NCBI RefSeq assembly: GCF_006494425.1
Contig: NZ_VHIV01000001.1
Location: 1,721,043 to 1,785,042, forward strand
DNA length: 64,000 nucleotides
Direction: 5' to 3'
Source: Bacillus dicomae
Lineage (GTDB): Bacteria > Bacillota > Bacilli > Bacillales > Bacillaceae_G
Numbering within the stretch: the first letter of the stretch is position 1; every line of letters starts with the position of its first letter. The notes beneath the pieces were generated by a model. That model was not told the DNA's origin and did not search any database. It saw only the letters and a list, made by a program, of their open reading frames with translations. Of the stretch, positions 7,707-16,696 are shown in pieces. The position numbers and the translations under genes were made by a program.

Positions 7707-9098
7707 TTAGTTTGTTTTTTCAACAATAGGAGAAATAGCCTTCGCAGGAACACCAGCAAGTAAAATAGGGCTAAACTCAAAAGATGCAGCATAAACGTTC
7801 ACCGTATCACCAATTACAATATCTTGTAATACTTCGGTTGAAGTTTCAACTTCATAAGTTATGTTGTTACTTGAAACTAAGATTGAATTATCAGATTTCC
7901 CTGTAACATTTCCTTTGATTTTTTTGTATTGATTCTCTAAAATATTTTGTTCATTTCCTTTTTGAATAATCGCGTTTCTTGCCTCGAAAGGTAAGTCCAT
8001 TAGAAGAATAGGGGCCATTTCAAATGCTTGAGCATAAACATTTACTGTATCGCCTATCTGAATGTTTGGTAATACTTTTGGATTAACATGGGCAAGAATG
8101 GTTTGATTTTCACTTGAAATTTCTAAGCTATCTTCGGATTTTTTTGTCACTGTACCAGAACGTTTTTTTAGTTGTGCTAAGAGTTTTTGTTCTTTATCTT
8201 TACTCATTACATTGTTTTCTTGTTGTTTGTTAGATTCTTCGTTTATTTTAGAAATAGAACTTACATCAGTGTAAAATACAGTTTGTCCATAGATTTTTTG
8301 ATGTTTCCATTGATTTTTTTTAGCAACTTTAACTTTGTCTCCGTTTTTAAAGTTAGAGTTACTACCATTTGGGAAGTCTATAGTAACTTCTTGACTATTG
8401 CCATTAGCATCTTTATATGCAACAGTCACATAATAAGGGTCTGCATCATTTATTACACCAACTACAGCATTTTCTTCTTTCTTTGTTTGGTGGTCGATTT
8501 GATCAGACTTTGCAATAAATTGTGCAGCCTCTGCACGGGTAATCGGTCTATTAGGGGACCAGTTTTTTCCATCTTCAGTGCCCTTAGAAATTTCTGTTTG
8601 TATTAAAATATTTGCATATTTTTCTCCCCAATGTCCTTTTAAATCCTCAAACGTAGTTACACTATTTTCGGCAACTTTATTTTCTAATTTATAAGCGTTT
8701 GCCACCATTGAAGCCATGGATGCACGATTAATCAAACCTGTTGGAAGGAAGTTACCATTTCCATCTCCTTTAATAACACCTGTTTTTTCAACAGCTGCAA
8801 TGTATGGTGCTGCCCAGTGGTTTTGAGCATCTTGGAAAGATGGTTTAGCATTCTTATTAATTTCTAATCCAAGCATTATAGCCATTATTTTGGCAGCTGA
8901 ACCGCGGTCAATTGTTTCAGCGGGAGCAAAAGTACCATCGGGTTTTCCATGTAATGCGCCTTTTTCAACTAGGTAATTTACAGATGGGCTTGCCCAATTT
9001 GGGACATCTGGAAATTTATGAGTATTTGCAAATGCACTAGATGAGTAGGATAGTAGACTTCCAGCAAGAATTCCTGTAGCAATTAATTTGTATTTCAA
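7707..9098 (-). CDS. S-layer-homology surface protein with two DUF3221-like repeats
   Basis: 463 residues: signal peptide (1-25), three SLH domains (about 27-205; 'FPDVPNWASPSVNYLVEKG', 'FQDAQNHWAAPYIAAVEK' and 'FEDLKGHWGEKYANILI' begin them), a ~70-residue linker domain with 'DPYYVTVAYKD', then two similar repeats (about 308-380 and 388-460) that each end in a 'NVYA..FE..PILL' pattern. SLH domains bind pyruvylated secondary cell-wall polymer, so the protein sits on the cell surface. The start is TTG with GGAG upstream. The first ~22 residues and ~340 bp upstream are nearly the same as those of the divergent SLH-amidase gene. The function of the C-terminal repeats is unknown. Confidence 0.88.
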   Translation of the reverse strand: MKYKLIATGILAGSLLSYSSSAFANTHKFPDVPNWASPSVNYLVEKGALHGKPDGTFAPAETIDRGSAAKIMAIMLGLEINKNAKPSFQDAQNHWAAPYIAAVEKTGVIKGDGNGNFLPTGLINRASMASMVANAYKLENKVAENSVTTFEDLKGHWGEKYANILIQTEISKGTEDGKNWSPNRPITRAEAAQFIAKSDQIDHQTKKEENAVVGVINDADPYYVTVAYKDANGNSQEVTIDFPNGSNSNFKNGDKVKVAKKNQWKHQKIYGQTVFYTDVSSISKINEESNKQQENNVMSKDKEQKLLAQLKKRSGTVTKKSEDSLEISSENQTILAHVNPKVLPNIQIGDTVNVYAQAFEMAPILLMDLPFEARNAIIQKGNEQNILENQYKKIKGNVTGKSDNSILVSSNNITYEVETSTEVLQDIVIGDTVNVYAASFEFSPILLAGVPAKAISPIVEKTN

Positions 9099-9435
9099 AA
9101 TGTAACACTCCTAAAAATTATTACAGCTTAGTAAATCTATCATTTATAGTTAAACTCATAAGTAATATGACCTAGTTTAATAGATTAGGTTGGCGTTATC
9201 ACTATATTACAGGTAAATAATATATGGTTGATTCAAACTATTATTTCGAAAAGAATTCACAGACATACACTTGTAGTAAGGGACTATTTCATATATTTAC
9301 CAAGCTTGTGTAACCAGTATAGTTACTTATACATATGAGTGTCAATTGAAAAAGAATTACATTTTTGTAAGATAACCATATTAATAATATAGTAAGTAAT
9401 TATTATATAAGGTGAATAATTACTCATTATAATAA
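9099..9435 (-). promoter_or_regulatory. Mirrored promoter and ~215-nt leader of the SLH/DUF3221 gene
   Basis: On the minus strand: operator-like GTAATTATT-N10-AATAATTAC (9396-9423), then -35 TTGACA (9345-9340), an 18-nt spacer, -10 TATACT (9321-9316), then a leader of about 215 nt to the TTG start. The whole block is an inverted copy of 10335-10678. Conserved leader blocks include ATTCTTTTCGAAATAATAGT, TGTAATATAGTGAT, TTAAACTAGGTC and TTAACTATAAATGATA. Confidence 0.7.
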
Positions 9436-9534
9436 CTATAAGGATGAATATATTTGTTTTTAATCCTATGTAATGAGAGGGCTCTCTAGATTAAATAAAG
9501 AGGGATATTTAGCGTTATTTACCAGTGTTTTATT

Positions 9535-9675
9535 GTGGTTTTTATTTTCGTTGGACTTCTATTATTATTTGTATTATTTGGTCATCATACTGCAGGGTTT
9601 TTAAATTTAAACAGTCACGGTGGCCTCTTACCAAATGGTGCAACAGGTTTGATTATGTTGGTTGTTATCAATTAA
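9535..9675 (+). pseudogene. Possible remnant of a small hydrophobic (YjcZ-like) peptide
   Basis: A 46-codon frame opening with GTG reads MVFIFVGLLLLFVLFG then HHTAGFLNLNSHGG. A single hydrophobic helix followed by a polar tail resembles small Bacillus YjcZ-type sporulation membrane peptides. There is no ribosome site or good start in frame, and the upstream frame is closed by a TAA at 9496, so it is probably decayed. Confidence 0.25.
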
Positions 9676-10334
9676 TTATTGAAGATAATAGATTAAATAA
9701 TTTAGATTTATATGTGGGGTAATTTTGTAAATCTCCTGAAAAAGGCGAATAAGAAGTACTCTCCTAAAATTTCTAACGAAGTACTTCGTATATACTATCT
9801 ACTGTATTTTAGATAGTAACTTTGATCGCACTAATTCTTGAATAAATGCATCCATGTCAACAAAATTTTGTTGTTTATTAAACTTAAATTGCCATAAAGA
9901 TTAATAAGTTGCCATGCAAACAGAAATGTTTGTTTTAAATAAGTAACTATAATAGCTACATCAATTGGGTATATGTTACATTTATATATTTTCTCAGAGA
10001 TACATGCTTATATAATGATTGTCCTGTTTATATTCTTTTGACTGGAAAGTCTATACATACACTTAATTTCGTAAAATTTTTTTATAGAGATATAAAAACT
10101 TTTTTTGTTGATAATATTTAATGCATCTAATCAGTATAAGCCTTTCTGTAATCTATTAATTTTGGAATCATGATGTTAGCATTGTCCAATCCATTTGTAA
10201 GCATGCTAGAGTACTAGACATATTTGTAGCTTTTTATGAGAAAAAGGATGCAAAGAAATATGGTGATTTATCATTTTCCGACAGAAGATTCCTTTCGTTT
10301 CATACGATTAGAAACATATTTAGCAATCCTTATA
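9676..10334. other. Gene-free spacer between the mirrored SLH promoters, with a coding trace
   Basis: On the minus strand, 9900-9799 reads WQFKFNKQQNFVDMDAF then IQELVRSKLL and stops. This looks like the C-terminus of a lost protein whose upstream part is closed by a stop. Nothing else is supportable; other frames are short and AT-driven. Confidence 0.3.
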
Positions 10335-10678
10335 TTTATTAAAGTAAGTAATTATTCATCTTATGTAATAATTACTCACTACATTATTAATATAGTTACC
10401 TTACAAAAATGTAAGGTTTTTTTGATTGACACTCGTGCATATGAGTAACTATACTGGTTACACGATGTTGGTGAAATTATCAAACGTTCTCTTACTATAA
10501 GAGAATTTCCATGGATTCTTTTCGAAATAATAGTTTAATTTAATTGGATATTGATTATATGTAATATAGTGATGATATCAACTTAAACGATCGTCCTTTA
10601 AACTAGGTCGTATTTCTTAAAACTTAACTATAAATGATATACTTACCAACTTGTAATAATTTTTAGGAGTGTTACATT
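10335..10678 (+). promoter_or_regulatory. Mirrored promoter and ~215-nt leader of the SLH-amidase gene
   Basis: Operator-like GTAATTATT-N10-AATAATTAC (10348-10375) lies 50 nt before -35 TTGACA (10426-10431), the same spacing as in the divergent copy. The -10 is TATACT (10450-10455), 18-nt spacer. A stem CCTTACA-AAAA-TGTAAGG with a T run (10399-10423) sits directly upstream of the -35. The leader to the TTG start is about 217 nt, with several blocks conserved with the mirror copy and no ORF. Confidence 0.7.
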
Positions 10679-11911
10679 TTGAAATACAAATTAATTGCTA
10701 CAGGAATTCTTGCTGGAAGTCTACTATCTTATTCTTCTAGTATTTTTGCAGATACTCATAAATTCCCAGATGTTCCTGCATGGGCTGACAAATCCGTAAA
10801 TTATTTAGTTGATAAACAAGTATTGAATGGTTATCCAGATGGAACTTTTGGTTCTAGCGATACATTAGATAGAGCTTCTGCAGCAACCATTATGACAAAA
10901 GTTCTAGGTATAAAAGTTGATACAAATGAAAAACCTTCTTTTACAGATTCTCAAAAACATTGGGCAAGCGCTTATATTGCGGCTGCTGAAAAAGCAGGAA
11001 TCATTAAAGGTGAAGGGAATGGATTATTTAATCCTTCTGGAAAAGTTACCCGTGCTGCAATGGCAACAATGTTAGTAAATGCATATAAGCTACAAGATAG
11101 AACAAATAGTAATGGGCACAGTAAATTTGATGATTTAAAAGGACATTGGGGTGAAAAATTCGCCAATATTTTAATTGATTTAAAGATTTCTGTTGGTACT
11201 GATAGTGGTTGGCAACCAAATAAATTCATAACGCGTGCAGAAGCCGCACAACTTACTGCCAAAACAGATACCCTTCAATCCAGTCCGAAAAACCCTTTAG
11301 AAAGTAAAACAATCATTATTGATCCTGGACATGGTGGTGCAGATCCTGGAAAGCCCACAAAAGGATTATCAGAAAGTAAGATCGTATTAGATACTTCTTT
11401 ACGCCTACAACAATTGCTTGAAAAGCATACACCATTTACAGTTTTACTAACACGTGAATCTGATACTAGGCCTGGACATGACCAAAAAAGCTCTTTACAG
11501 GAACGTGTTAAATTTGCTAAGCAAAATGAGGGTGATATCTTTATAAGCATTCATGCAAATGCTTTTAATGGTAATGCAAAAGGGACAGAAACATACTACT
11601 ATAATTCTTCTGAATCCGAAAAAACAAATCCTCATGTAGAAGAAAGCCGTGTTTTAGCAGAAAAAATTCAAACACGTTTAGTAGAGGCTCTTCAAACGCG
11701 TGATAGAGGCGTTAAACATGGAGATCTTCATGTTATAAGAGAAAACGATATGCCAGCTGTGTTAACGGAATTGGCTTTTATAGATAATGGTATCGATTAT
11801 AGTAAACTATCTACGGCAAACGGCAGACAGATTGCAGCAGAAGCTATTTATGAAGGGGTTTTAGATTATTACGAATGGAAAGGAAATAATGTATCTGAAT
11901 ATAGGTTATGA
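10679..11911 (+). CDS. S-layer-homology N-acetylmuramoyl-L-alanine amidase
   Basis: 410 residues: signal peptide (1-24), three SLH domains (about 27-200), and an Amidase_3 domain (about 208-400). Zinc and active-site motifs are visible: 'IIDPGHGGADPGKP', the Glu of 'GLSESKIVLD', 'FISIHANAFNG', and 'PAVLTELAFIDNG' with the catalytic Glu. It cleaves the MurNAc-L-Ala bond in peptidoglycan while bound to the secondary cell-wall polymer. The start is TTG with GGAG 9 nt upstream. It is divergent from and shares signal peptide and leader with the SLH/DUF3221 gene, so the two are probably co-regulated. Confidence 0.93.
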   Translation: MKYKLIATGILAGSLLSYSSSIFADTHKFPDVPAWADKSVNYLVDKQVLNGYPDGTFGSSDTLDRASAATIMTKVLGIKVDTNEKPSFTDSQKHWASAYIAAAEKAGIIKGEGNGLFNPSGKVTRAAMATMLVNAYKLQDRTNSNGHSKFDDLKGHWGEKFANILIDLKISVGTDSGWQPNKFITRAEAAQLTAKTDTLQSSPKNPLESKTIIIDPGHGGADPGKPTKGLSESKIVLDTSLRLQQLLEKHTPFTVLLTRESDTRPGHDQKSSLQERVKFAKQNEGDIFISIHANAFNGNAKGTETYYYNSSESEKTNPHVEESRVLAEKIQTRLVEALQTRDRGVKHGDLHVIRENDMPAVLTELAFIDNGIDYSKLSTANGRQIAAEAIYEGVLDYYEWKGNNVSEYRL

Positions 11912-11925
11912 TAAGTAAAAGAAGA

Positions 11926-11970
11926 TTTAGCAATTCTAGTAATAAGTAATTTATGAATTGCTAAAGTATA
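11926..11970 (+). terminator. Hairpin after the SLH-amidase gene
   Basis: TTTAGCAATTC pairs with GAATTGCTAAA; a short T-rich stretch follows. Confidence 0.6.
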
Positions 11971-12014
11971 GTTTTGTTATTTGTAATGATTTTTAGTTTT
12001 ATAGTGTATACTGG

Positions 12015-12052
12015 CGCCGACTTATTAAGAATTATAAATAAGTCGGTGTTTT
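12015..12052 (+). terminator. Second hairpin terminator before the GGDEF-EAL gene
   Basis: CGCCGACTTATT pairs with AATAAGTCGGTG, followed by TTTTAG. Confidence 0.6.
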
Positions 12053-12127
12053 AGTTAGAGTCCTTAATGAATCTATAAAAAGTTATGGACAAAAAACGAT
12101 AAATAGTTCGACTAACAATAAGTTATT

Positions 12128-12157
12128 TTGAAAGAAATCTTTTGAAATGGTCATAAT
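12128..12157 (+). promoter_or_regulatory. Likely sigma-A promoter of the GGDEF-EAL gene
   Basis: TTGAAA (12128-12133), 18-nt spacer, CATAAT (12152-12157), 62 nt upstream of the start codon. Confidence 0.4.
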
Positions 12158-12219
12158 AGGAATAATAATTAGAAACAAATCTAATAAAAAATGATGAAAG
12201 ACTTAAGAAGGTGAATATA

Positions 12220-14949
12220 TTGCGTAAACATTCACATGTGCAATTTTATGTATTAATATTGGCTCTATTAGCTTATTTAAGCTTTTGCTTTATATTTTTA
12301 TTTGTTTTTCCAAATCTTTATTTTGTATCAGATTTTAATATACGACTCTCATCTTTAGTTGTTGAAACTATTGTACTTATTTCATTAATCTATTCTATAG
12401 TATCCAGAAAAGTTAAGTTAGGATTGTTTTGGACTTGTATTACTATTGCAATAGGGTGTTTCTTGATAGGGAATTTTATATCTGCTTTTCAAGTACTTAA
12501 TATAGAATTACCAATACAAAATTTTAATATCTCTGATGTATTTTTGTTGTTTTTCTTATTCTTCTTTCTCTTTGCGTTCTTTTATAAAATCATGATGGAA
12601 TGTAACAAGTGGGAAAAAGCGTATTTGATTTGTGATTTATGTATTGTTGTTACTGCTATTTTTACCTTAGAGTGGTATCTATTTAATAAGCCCTCTGCAA
12701 ATATCTTATTCTTATCAATTGGAGATGTTTTTCTTTCGTTTATTTTTCCAATTATAGATTTATTGCTTCTTTTACTAGGAGTTAGCCTTATTTTTCGACC
12801 AGCAATTTTTAATGCGAAAAGTAAATTGTTTATTTTTATCTTAGTATTAGCTGGATTGTCCATTACGGATTACTTATATTTCTATTTACAAGATGATTTA
12901 TCACATCGTTCACTCATATTATTAAGGTGTTTGTATAGAGTTTTTCTATTATTTATTGCTATTGCTGCGACTATCCCAAGGAGTGTATCTTCTAAAAGAA
13001 ATTATTTTATTATTAATCCGACATTTGGAAAGAAACTTCTTGTCATATTCCCTTATCTTGCAGTTGCAATATTAATTGGTTTTACTTTGAAAGAGCAAAC
13101 TTCTTCATCTACACTGATTACGGGTAATTGTATTGCCTTTGTATTTGTACTGATTCGTCATACAATTGTACGAATGCAAAACAAAGATTTAACCGAAACA
13201 TTAAAAGTGTTTAATAATCAATTAGAGCAAAAAGTATCTCAAAGAACAGCGGATTTAATAAAAAAATCTAATGATTTGGTGAAAAATCAAGAGAGGTTTA
13301 AGTCCTTATATGAGTACCATCCAGACCCTATATTAACAATTGATTCAAATGGTACCGTTTTAAATATAAACCAGTCTGGAAGTATGTTATTAGGAAAAAA
13401 CAGTGATGAATTAATAGGTAAAGAATGCTTTTCAATTTTTATAGATGAAGATAGAACTGAATTGGAAGCAGCTCTACAGGAAGGGAAACGATGCAGTTCG
13501 ACTTCTTTACAATTACGGGTGAAAAACAATAATGAGAAGGACATTCATTTTTGGTGCGTAACCATTGTTCCTATTATGATAGAAGGACAAACCTTTGGGA
13601 GTTATGTAATGGTAAAAGACATTACGAGAATGAAGCAACAACAAGATAAGATAAACTATCTAGCATTCCATGATACAGTGACGGAGATTGGAAATCGAAT
13701 ATTCTTCCAACAAGAATTAGAAAAATCCATTAAGCGTGCACAAAAAACGCAGGGTGAATTTGGACTCTTGTATATAGATTTAAATCGTTTTAAGACCATT
13801 AATGATACAATGGGACATTCAATCGGTGACAGTGTTTTAAAAGAAGTTGCTAAACGTTTTAGGACATGTCTGTCACCGTTTATTCCTCTAGCGAGAATAG
13901 GGGGAGATGAGTTTGCAGTCATAGTCCATAACCACACAGAACAACAGCTATTGGATTTATGTGAAAATCTGTTTCGTATAACTGAAAAACCATTTGTAGT
14001 AAATCAGCATAGTTTTTACTTATCTCTTAGTATAGGAATAGCAGTGTACCCGTTTGGAGGAATAAACACTACTACACTTTTACAACATGCTGATATTGCC
14101 ATGTATAGCGCAAAGGAAAAAGGTAACAATGCTGTTTGTATGTACGACGAGACATTATCTCAAAAAATAACCAGACGATTACAATTAGAACAGGATTTAC
14201 CGAATGCAATTGAAAATAATGAGTTGTTTTTATTATATCAACCACAAGTTGATAGTAAGGCAGGTAAGGTTATTGGTGCAGAGGCTTTAATACGTTGGCA
14301 ACATCCAGAGCTTGGGCTAATTTCACCTTTTGAGTTTATACCTATCGCGGAAGAAACATCACAGATTATTTCAATTGGGAAATGGACACTGCAGCAAGCG
14401 TGTTTTCAACTTAAAGAATGGCATTCTGCAGGTTATACAAATCTAAAAATGGGGATAAATTTATCAGCTATAGAGTTTGAACAGAAGTGCTTTGTTCAAA
14501 CAGTCATATCTATTATAGAAGAAGTAGGGGTACCAGCTAACTTGATTGATTTGGAATTAACAGAGCGAATTGCCATGGTAGATGAGAAAGAAACTTTATC
14601 GAAGTTAAAAGCCTTAAAATCATATGGTGTACATTTATCAATTGATGATTTTGGTACAGGATATTCTTCATTAGCGTATCTACCTTTGTATCCAGTTGAT
14701 ACTTTGAAAATTCCAAGAGAATTTGTGAATAGGATTAGAACTTCAAATGATGGAGATGAAATTATACAAACTATTATTTCGTTAGCCCATACTTTAAATA
14801 TGAAAGTAATAGCAGAAGGGGTAGAAACGAAGGATCAATTAACAGTGTTACAACAAAATGCATGTTATCTAATTCAAGGGTATTACTACAGTAAGCCTGT
14901 AAATGAAGATGAATTTATTAATTTTTTAAATACGACACAAAACAAATAA
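12220..14949 (+). CDS. Membrane PAS-GGDEF-EAL cyclic-di-GMP protein
   Basis: 909 residues: an N-terminal sensor region with about ten membrane helices (to ~residue 320), a short coiled coil, a PAS domain (about 350-460), GGDEF (about 475-640; GGDEF at 561-565 intact) and EAL (about 655-900; EAL at 688-690, 'DDFGTGYSSL' and 'IAEGVET' intact). Both the diguanylate cyclase and phosphodiesterase signatures are present, so it could make or break c-di-GMP depending on the signal. I chose TTG 12220, with AAGAAGGTG 6 nt upstream; the GTG at 12211 is itself part of that ribosome site. It is transcribed alone. Confidence 0.93.
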   Translation: MRKHSHVQFYVLILALLAYLSFCFIFLFVFPNLYFVSDFNIRLSSLVVETIVLISLIYSIVSRKVKLGLFWTCITIAIGCFLIGNFISAFQVLNIELPIQNFNISDVFLLFFLFFFLFAFFYKIMMECNKWEKAYLICDLCIVVTAIFTLEWYLFNKPSANILFLSIGDVFLSFIFPIIDLLLLLLGVSLIFRPAIFNAKSKLFIFILVLAGLSITDYLYFYLQDDLSHRSLILLRCLYRVFLLFIAIAATIPRSVSSKRNYFIINPTFGKKLLVIFPYLAVAILIGFTLKEQTSSSTLITGNCIAFVFVLIRHTIVRMQNKDLTETLKVFNNQLEQKVSQRTADLIKKSNDLVKNQERFKSLYEYHPDPILTIDSNGTVLNINQSGSMLLGKNSDELIGKECFSIFIDEDRTELEAALQEGKRCSSTSLQLRVKNNNEKDIHFWCVTIVPIMIEGQTFGSYVMVKDITRMKQQQDKINYLAFHDTVTEIGNRIFFQQELEKSIKRAQKTQGEFGLLYIDLNRFKTINDTMGHSIGDSVLKEVAKRFRTCLSPFIPLARIGGDEFAVIVHNHTEQQLLDLCENLFRITEKPFVVNQHSFYLSLSIGIAVYPFGGINTTTLLQHADIAMYSAKEKGNNAVCMYDETLSQKITRRLQLEQDLPNAIENNELFLLYQPQVDSKAGKVIGAEALIRWQHPELGLISPFEFIPIAEETSQIISIGKWTLQQACFQLKEWHSAGYTNLKMGINLSAIEFEQKCFVQTVISIIEEVGVPANLIDLELTERIAMVDEKETLSKLKALKSYGVHLSIDDFGTGYSSLAYLPLYPVDTLKIPREFVNRIRTSNDGDEIIQTIISLAHTLNMKVIAEGVETKDQLTVLQQNACYLIQGYYYSKPVNEDEFINFLNTTQNK

Positions 14950-14982
14950 GTCAAAAAAATATATATGAATTAAAGTGAGAAG

Positions 14983-15014
14983 ACGTTCTACTCATATGGA
15001 GTAGAATGTTTTTC
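14983..15014 (+). terminator. Terminator of the GGDEF-EAL gene
   Basis: ACGTTCTACTC / GGAGTAGAATGT with TTTTT. Confidence 0.8.
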
Positions 15015-15094
15015 TTATATTTACTTTCAGAAGGTATGCAGTTAGGTTTCTGTTTTTGAGAGTAAATTTAGTATCCATATTCTCAGTATTAGAT

Positions 15095-15430
15095 TTGTTG
15101 TGAACTACTCGCCACTTAGGAAAGTTTGAAGTGGAGGATTCTCAGTTCCATGGCGAAAGTAAGCTTTCGGCTCCCTGATTGTTACTTAGGGATGTTCCAC
15201 CCTAGATGTCCTTCGCATGATCGCTCTTTTGGTACAATTGATATTTTACACAGGAACCAAATGGCATGGTTTTCGTACTTCATTTTCTTCCTTCAACTTC
15301 CTATATCAAGTTATCAGAGAACTTCATATAGCTAGTTTATATGCTGAACGGATATTCATCTCCCACCTATCGTTGACTACGTCCTTCGCGCTTGAGGAAG
15401 GAGAATTCTTTTGGGGAATACGTTGAAATT
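15095..15430 (+). mobile_element. Possible IS200/IS605 (TnpB-type) end remnant with structured RNA
   Basis: The sequence TTGTGAACTACTCGCCACTT, a stem CCACTT-N11-AAGTGG and then AGGATTCTC resemble the 3' end/right-end RNA region of TnpB-type IS605 elements as I remember it. The following ~280 bp is unusually G+C-rich for this window, with several short palindromes (GGCGAAAGTAAGCTTTCG; GGTTCC-like pairs), and no ORF with a start. No tnpA or tnpB is present, so at most this is a solo end. The assignment rests on pattern memory, not on a database match. Confidence 0.35.
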
Positions 15431-15567
15431 TAGAAAATATCTTGATTCAATAATCCTAATTGTGTAATATACGGTTATATTGTTCACTTATTTGATTCCG
15501 TTTATTCCCACACCTTCTTGTGTTGTGGTTGAGTTGTAGAAGCAAGTTACGTCTTGTTTCAGTTGTG

Positions 15568-15649
15568 AAAGGGCTTCTTTGAGCCGATTAGTGTATATAT
15601 AGCTTATTTTGCTATGCACATTATTAATCGACTTGAAGAAGCCTTTTTT
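15568..15649 (+). repeat. Long nested hairpin with terminator-like end
   Basis: AAGGGCTTCTT at the left pairs with GAAGAAGCCTTTTTT at the right. Inside, GCCGATTA/TAATCGAC and TATAGC/GCTAT also pair, giving an ~80-nt stem with internal bulges. It may be a small dispersed element of the bcr type known in this group, or a terminator. There is no gene immediately upstream. Confidence 0.45.
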
Positions 15650-15711
15650 GTACTGTTTTCAAGTTCGCAGGCTGGGTTATAAACCTTAACAAATTACAAG
15701 AAAGAGGAGAT

Positions 15712-15855
15712 ATGAAAATGAAAAAAGATAACATTTGGACAGTATTAGATGATTCAAAAGAGCAGGAAACAAGACAGTGATCCAAAGAGCCGGATGATAT
15801 ATTTGCTGGTAAGGATGCGCTATCTAAAATTACAGGTGAAGAACTACCATTTTAA
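15712..15855 (+). pseudogene. Small ORF with in-frame TGA and SSB-like acidic tail
   Basis: A strong ribosome site (AAGAGGAG) precedes ATG 15712. The frame reads MKMKKDNIWTVLDDSKEQET then RQ, meets TGA at 15778-15780, and continues in the same frame to TAA 15853-15855, ending DIFAGKDALSKITGEELPF. That ending resembles the acidic C-terminal tip of single-strand DNA-binding proteins (DDDLPF type), but there is no OB domain. It is either a remnant with a nonsense mutation or a 22-residue ORF. Confidence 0.35.
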
Positions 15856-15881
15856 TCAAATCTAGGTAGTTTACAGAGGGG

Positions 15882-15927
15882 AAAAGGAAGAACTGAGTGA
15901 TGTATATACTTGGATCTTCCTTTTTTT
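15882..15927 (+). terminator. Terminator after the small interrupted ORF
   Basis: AAAAGGAAGA / TCTTCCTTTTTTT around a 23-nt loop. Confidence 0.7.
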
Positions 15928-15959
15928 ATTGCAAAAAAGAACTGGGGGGCAATTATTAT

Positions 15960-16170
15960 GCGTGTAGGAAATATTTTAGCGGTGAGATTTTATCCACCCT
16001 CACTAACAGTAGGGAAACATTGAATGCGGATAAGCGTAAGCTTGTACATAAACAAGATTTTGCATTCTAGGATAAATGGTAGATTCATATCAGCAAATGG
16101 CGGTAGAGAATTAACAGCTAATAGTTATGTAGCTGGAAGCTGGGAAAGATTTGTTATTGTGTATTTCTAA
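15960..16170 (+). pseudogene. Remnant of a fascin/ricin-like domain protein
   Basis: GGGGGG precedes an ATG at 15959; its frame meets TGA at 16021-16023 and reopens at ATG 16024 for 48 codons. The second part contains 'NGRFISANGGRELTANSY' followed by 'AGSWERFVIVYF', the pattern of fascin-like/beta-trefoil repeats ('...GxWExFxI') found as carbohydrate-binding modules on secreted Bacillus enzymes. Only one repeat survives, so it is a decayed fragment. Confidence 0.4.
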
Positions 16171-16269
16171 ATTTTGAAGTGTTTTATATATAAATAATAA
16201 TGGCTGGTTTAGTTTAAATGCATGCTAAATAAAGAGTTAAGTACTTAATACAAGTGTATATTAAGGTGC

Positions 16270-16302
16270 AAAAAGGACTGCAAGTAATTGTCAGTCCTTT
16301 TT
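16270..16302 (+). terminator. Terminator hairpin
   Basis: AAAAAGGACTG / CAGTCCTTTTT. No intact gene lies upstream, so it probably belonged to the decayed gene before it. Confidence 0.65.
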
Positions 16303-16340
16303 GTATGTTAAATAAGTAATTACTGAGGATGTAATGAAAA

Positions 16341-16368
16341 GAAAAAGAACCCTATTGGGTTCTTTTTC
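16341..16368 (+). terminator. Terminator hairpin
   Basis: GAAAAAGAACCC-TATT-GGGTTCTTTTTC, perfect and usable on both strands. Confidence 0.65.
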
Positions 16369-16394
16369 AAGGCATATTAACAGTAAGGAGAATC

Positions 16395-16436
16395 ATGAAA
16401 TGCTACTTCAAATCTTTATTAGGGGAAAGATTTTGA
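16395..16436 (+). other. Tiny ORF behind a strong ribosome site
   Basis: AAGGAG lies 5 nt before ATG 16395; the frame codes MKCYFKSLLGERF and stops. It is too short to judge and is probably the 5' end of a lost gene. Confidence 0.2.
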
Positions 16437-16696
16437 AAAAGCTTAACATACATCTATTTTTACATAAATGTAAGATATAGTAAATTGATAATCTTTATAC
16501 TTACTATTACTAATATTCAATTAAGATAGTTAACACTATGTATATAGTGTTAACTGATGTTTAGTATAGTATACATTTAGAAATCTAGTATTAGATTACA
16601 ATTGTCAAAAAGGCTAATAGATTTATCATTTCAAATTTTAACTAACATTTAAACGAATTTAATTGAAATGGGGTGTGTATTAACTCTTATAGGCTA

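Noticed and set aside
8187-8606. A 139-codon plus-strand frame rich in Phe, Ile and Val
   Set aside because: It is the complement of the SLH/DUF3221 gene and looks hydrophobic only because the sense strand is Lys/Asn-rich.
10236-10448. A 70-codon frame before the SLH-amidase promoter
   Set aside because: It runs across the conserved operator and promoter elements and has no recognisable protein pattern.
15126-15426. Two overlapping ~70-codon frames
   Set aside because: They lie in the palindromic IS-like segment, overlap in different frames and have no ribosome site; more likely structured RNA or remnant DNA.
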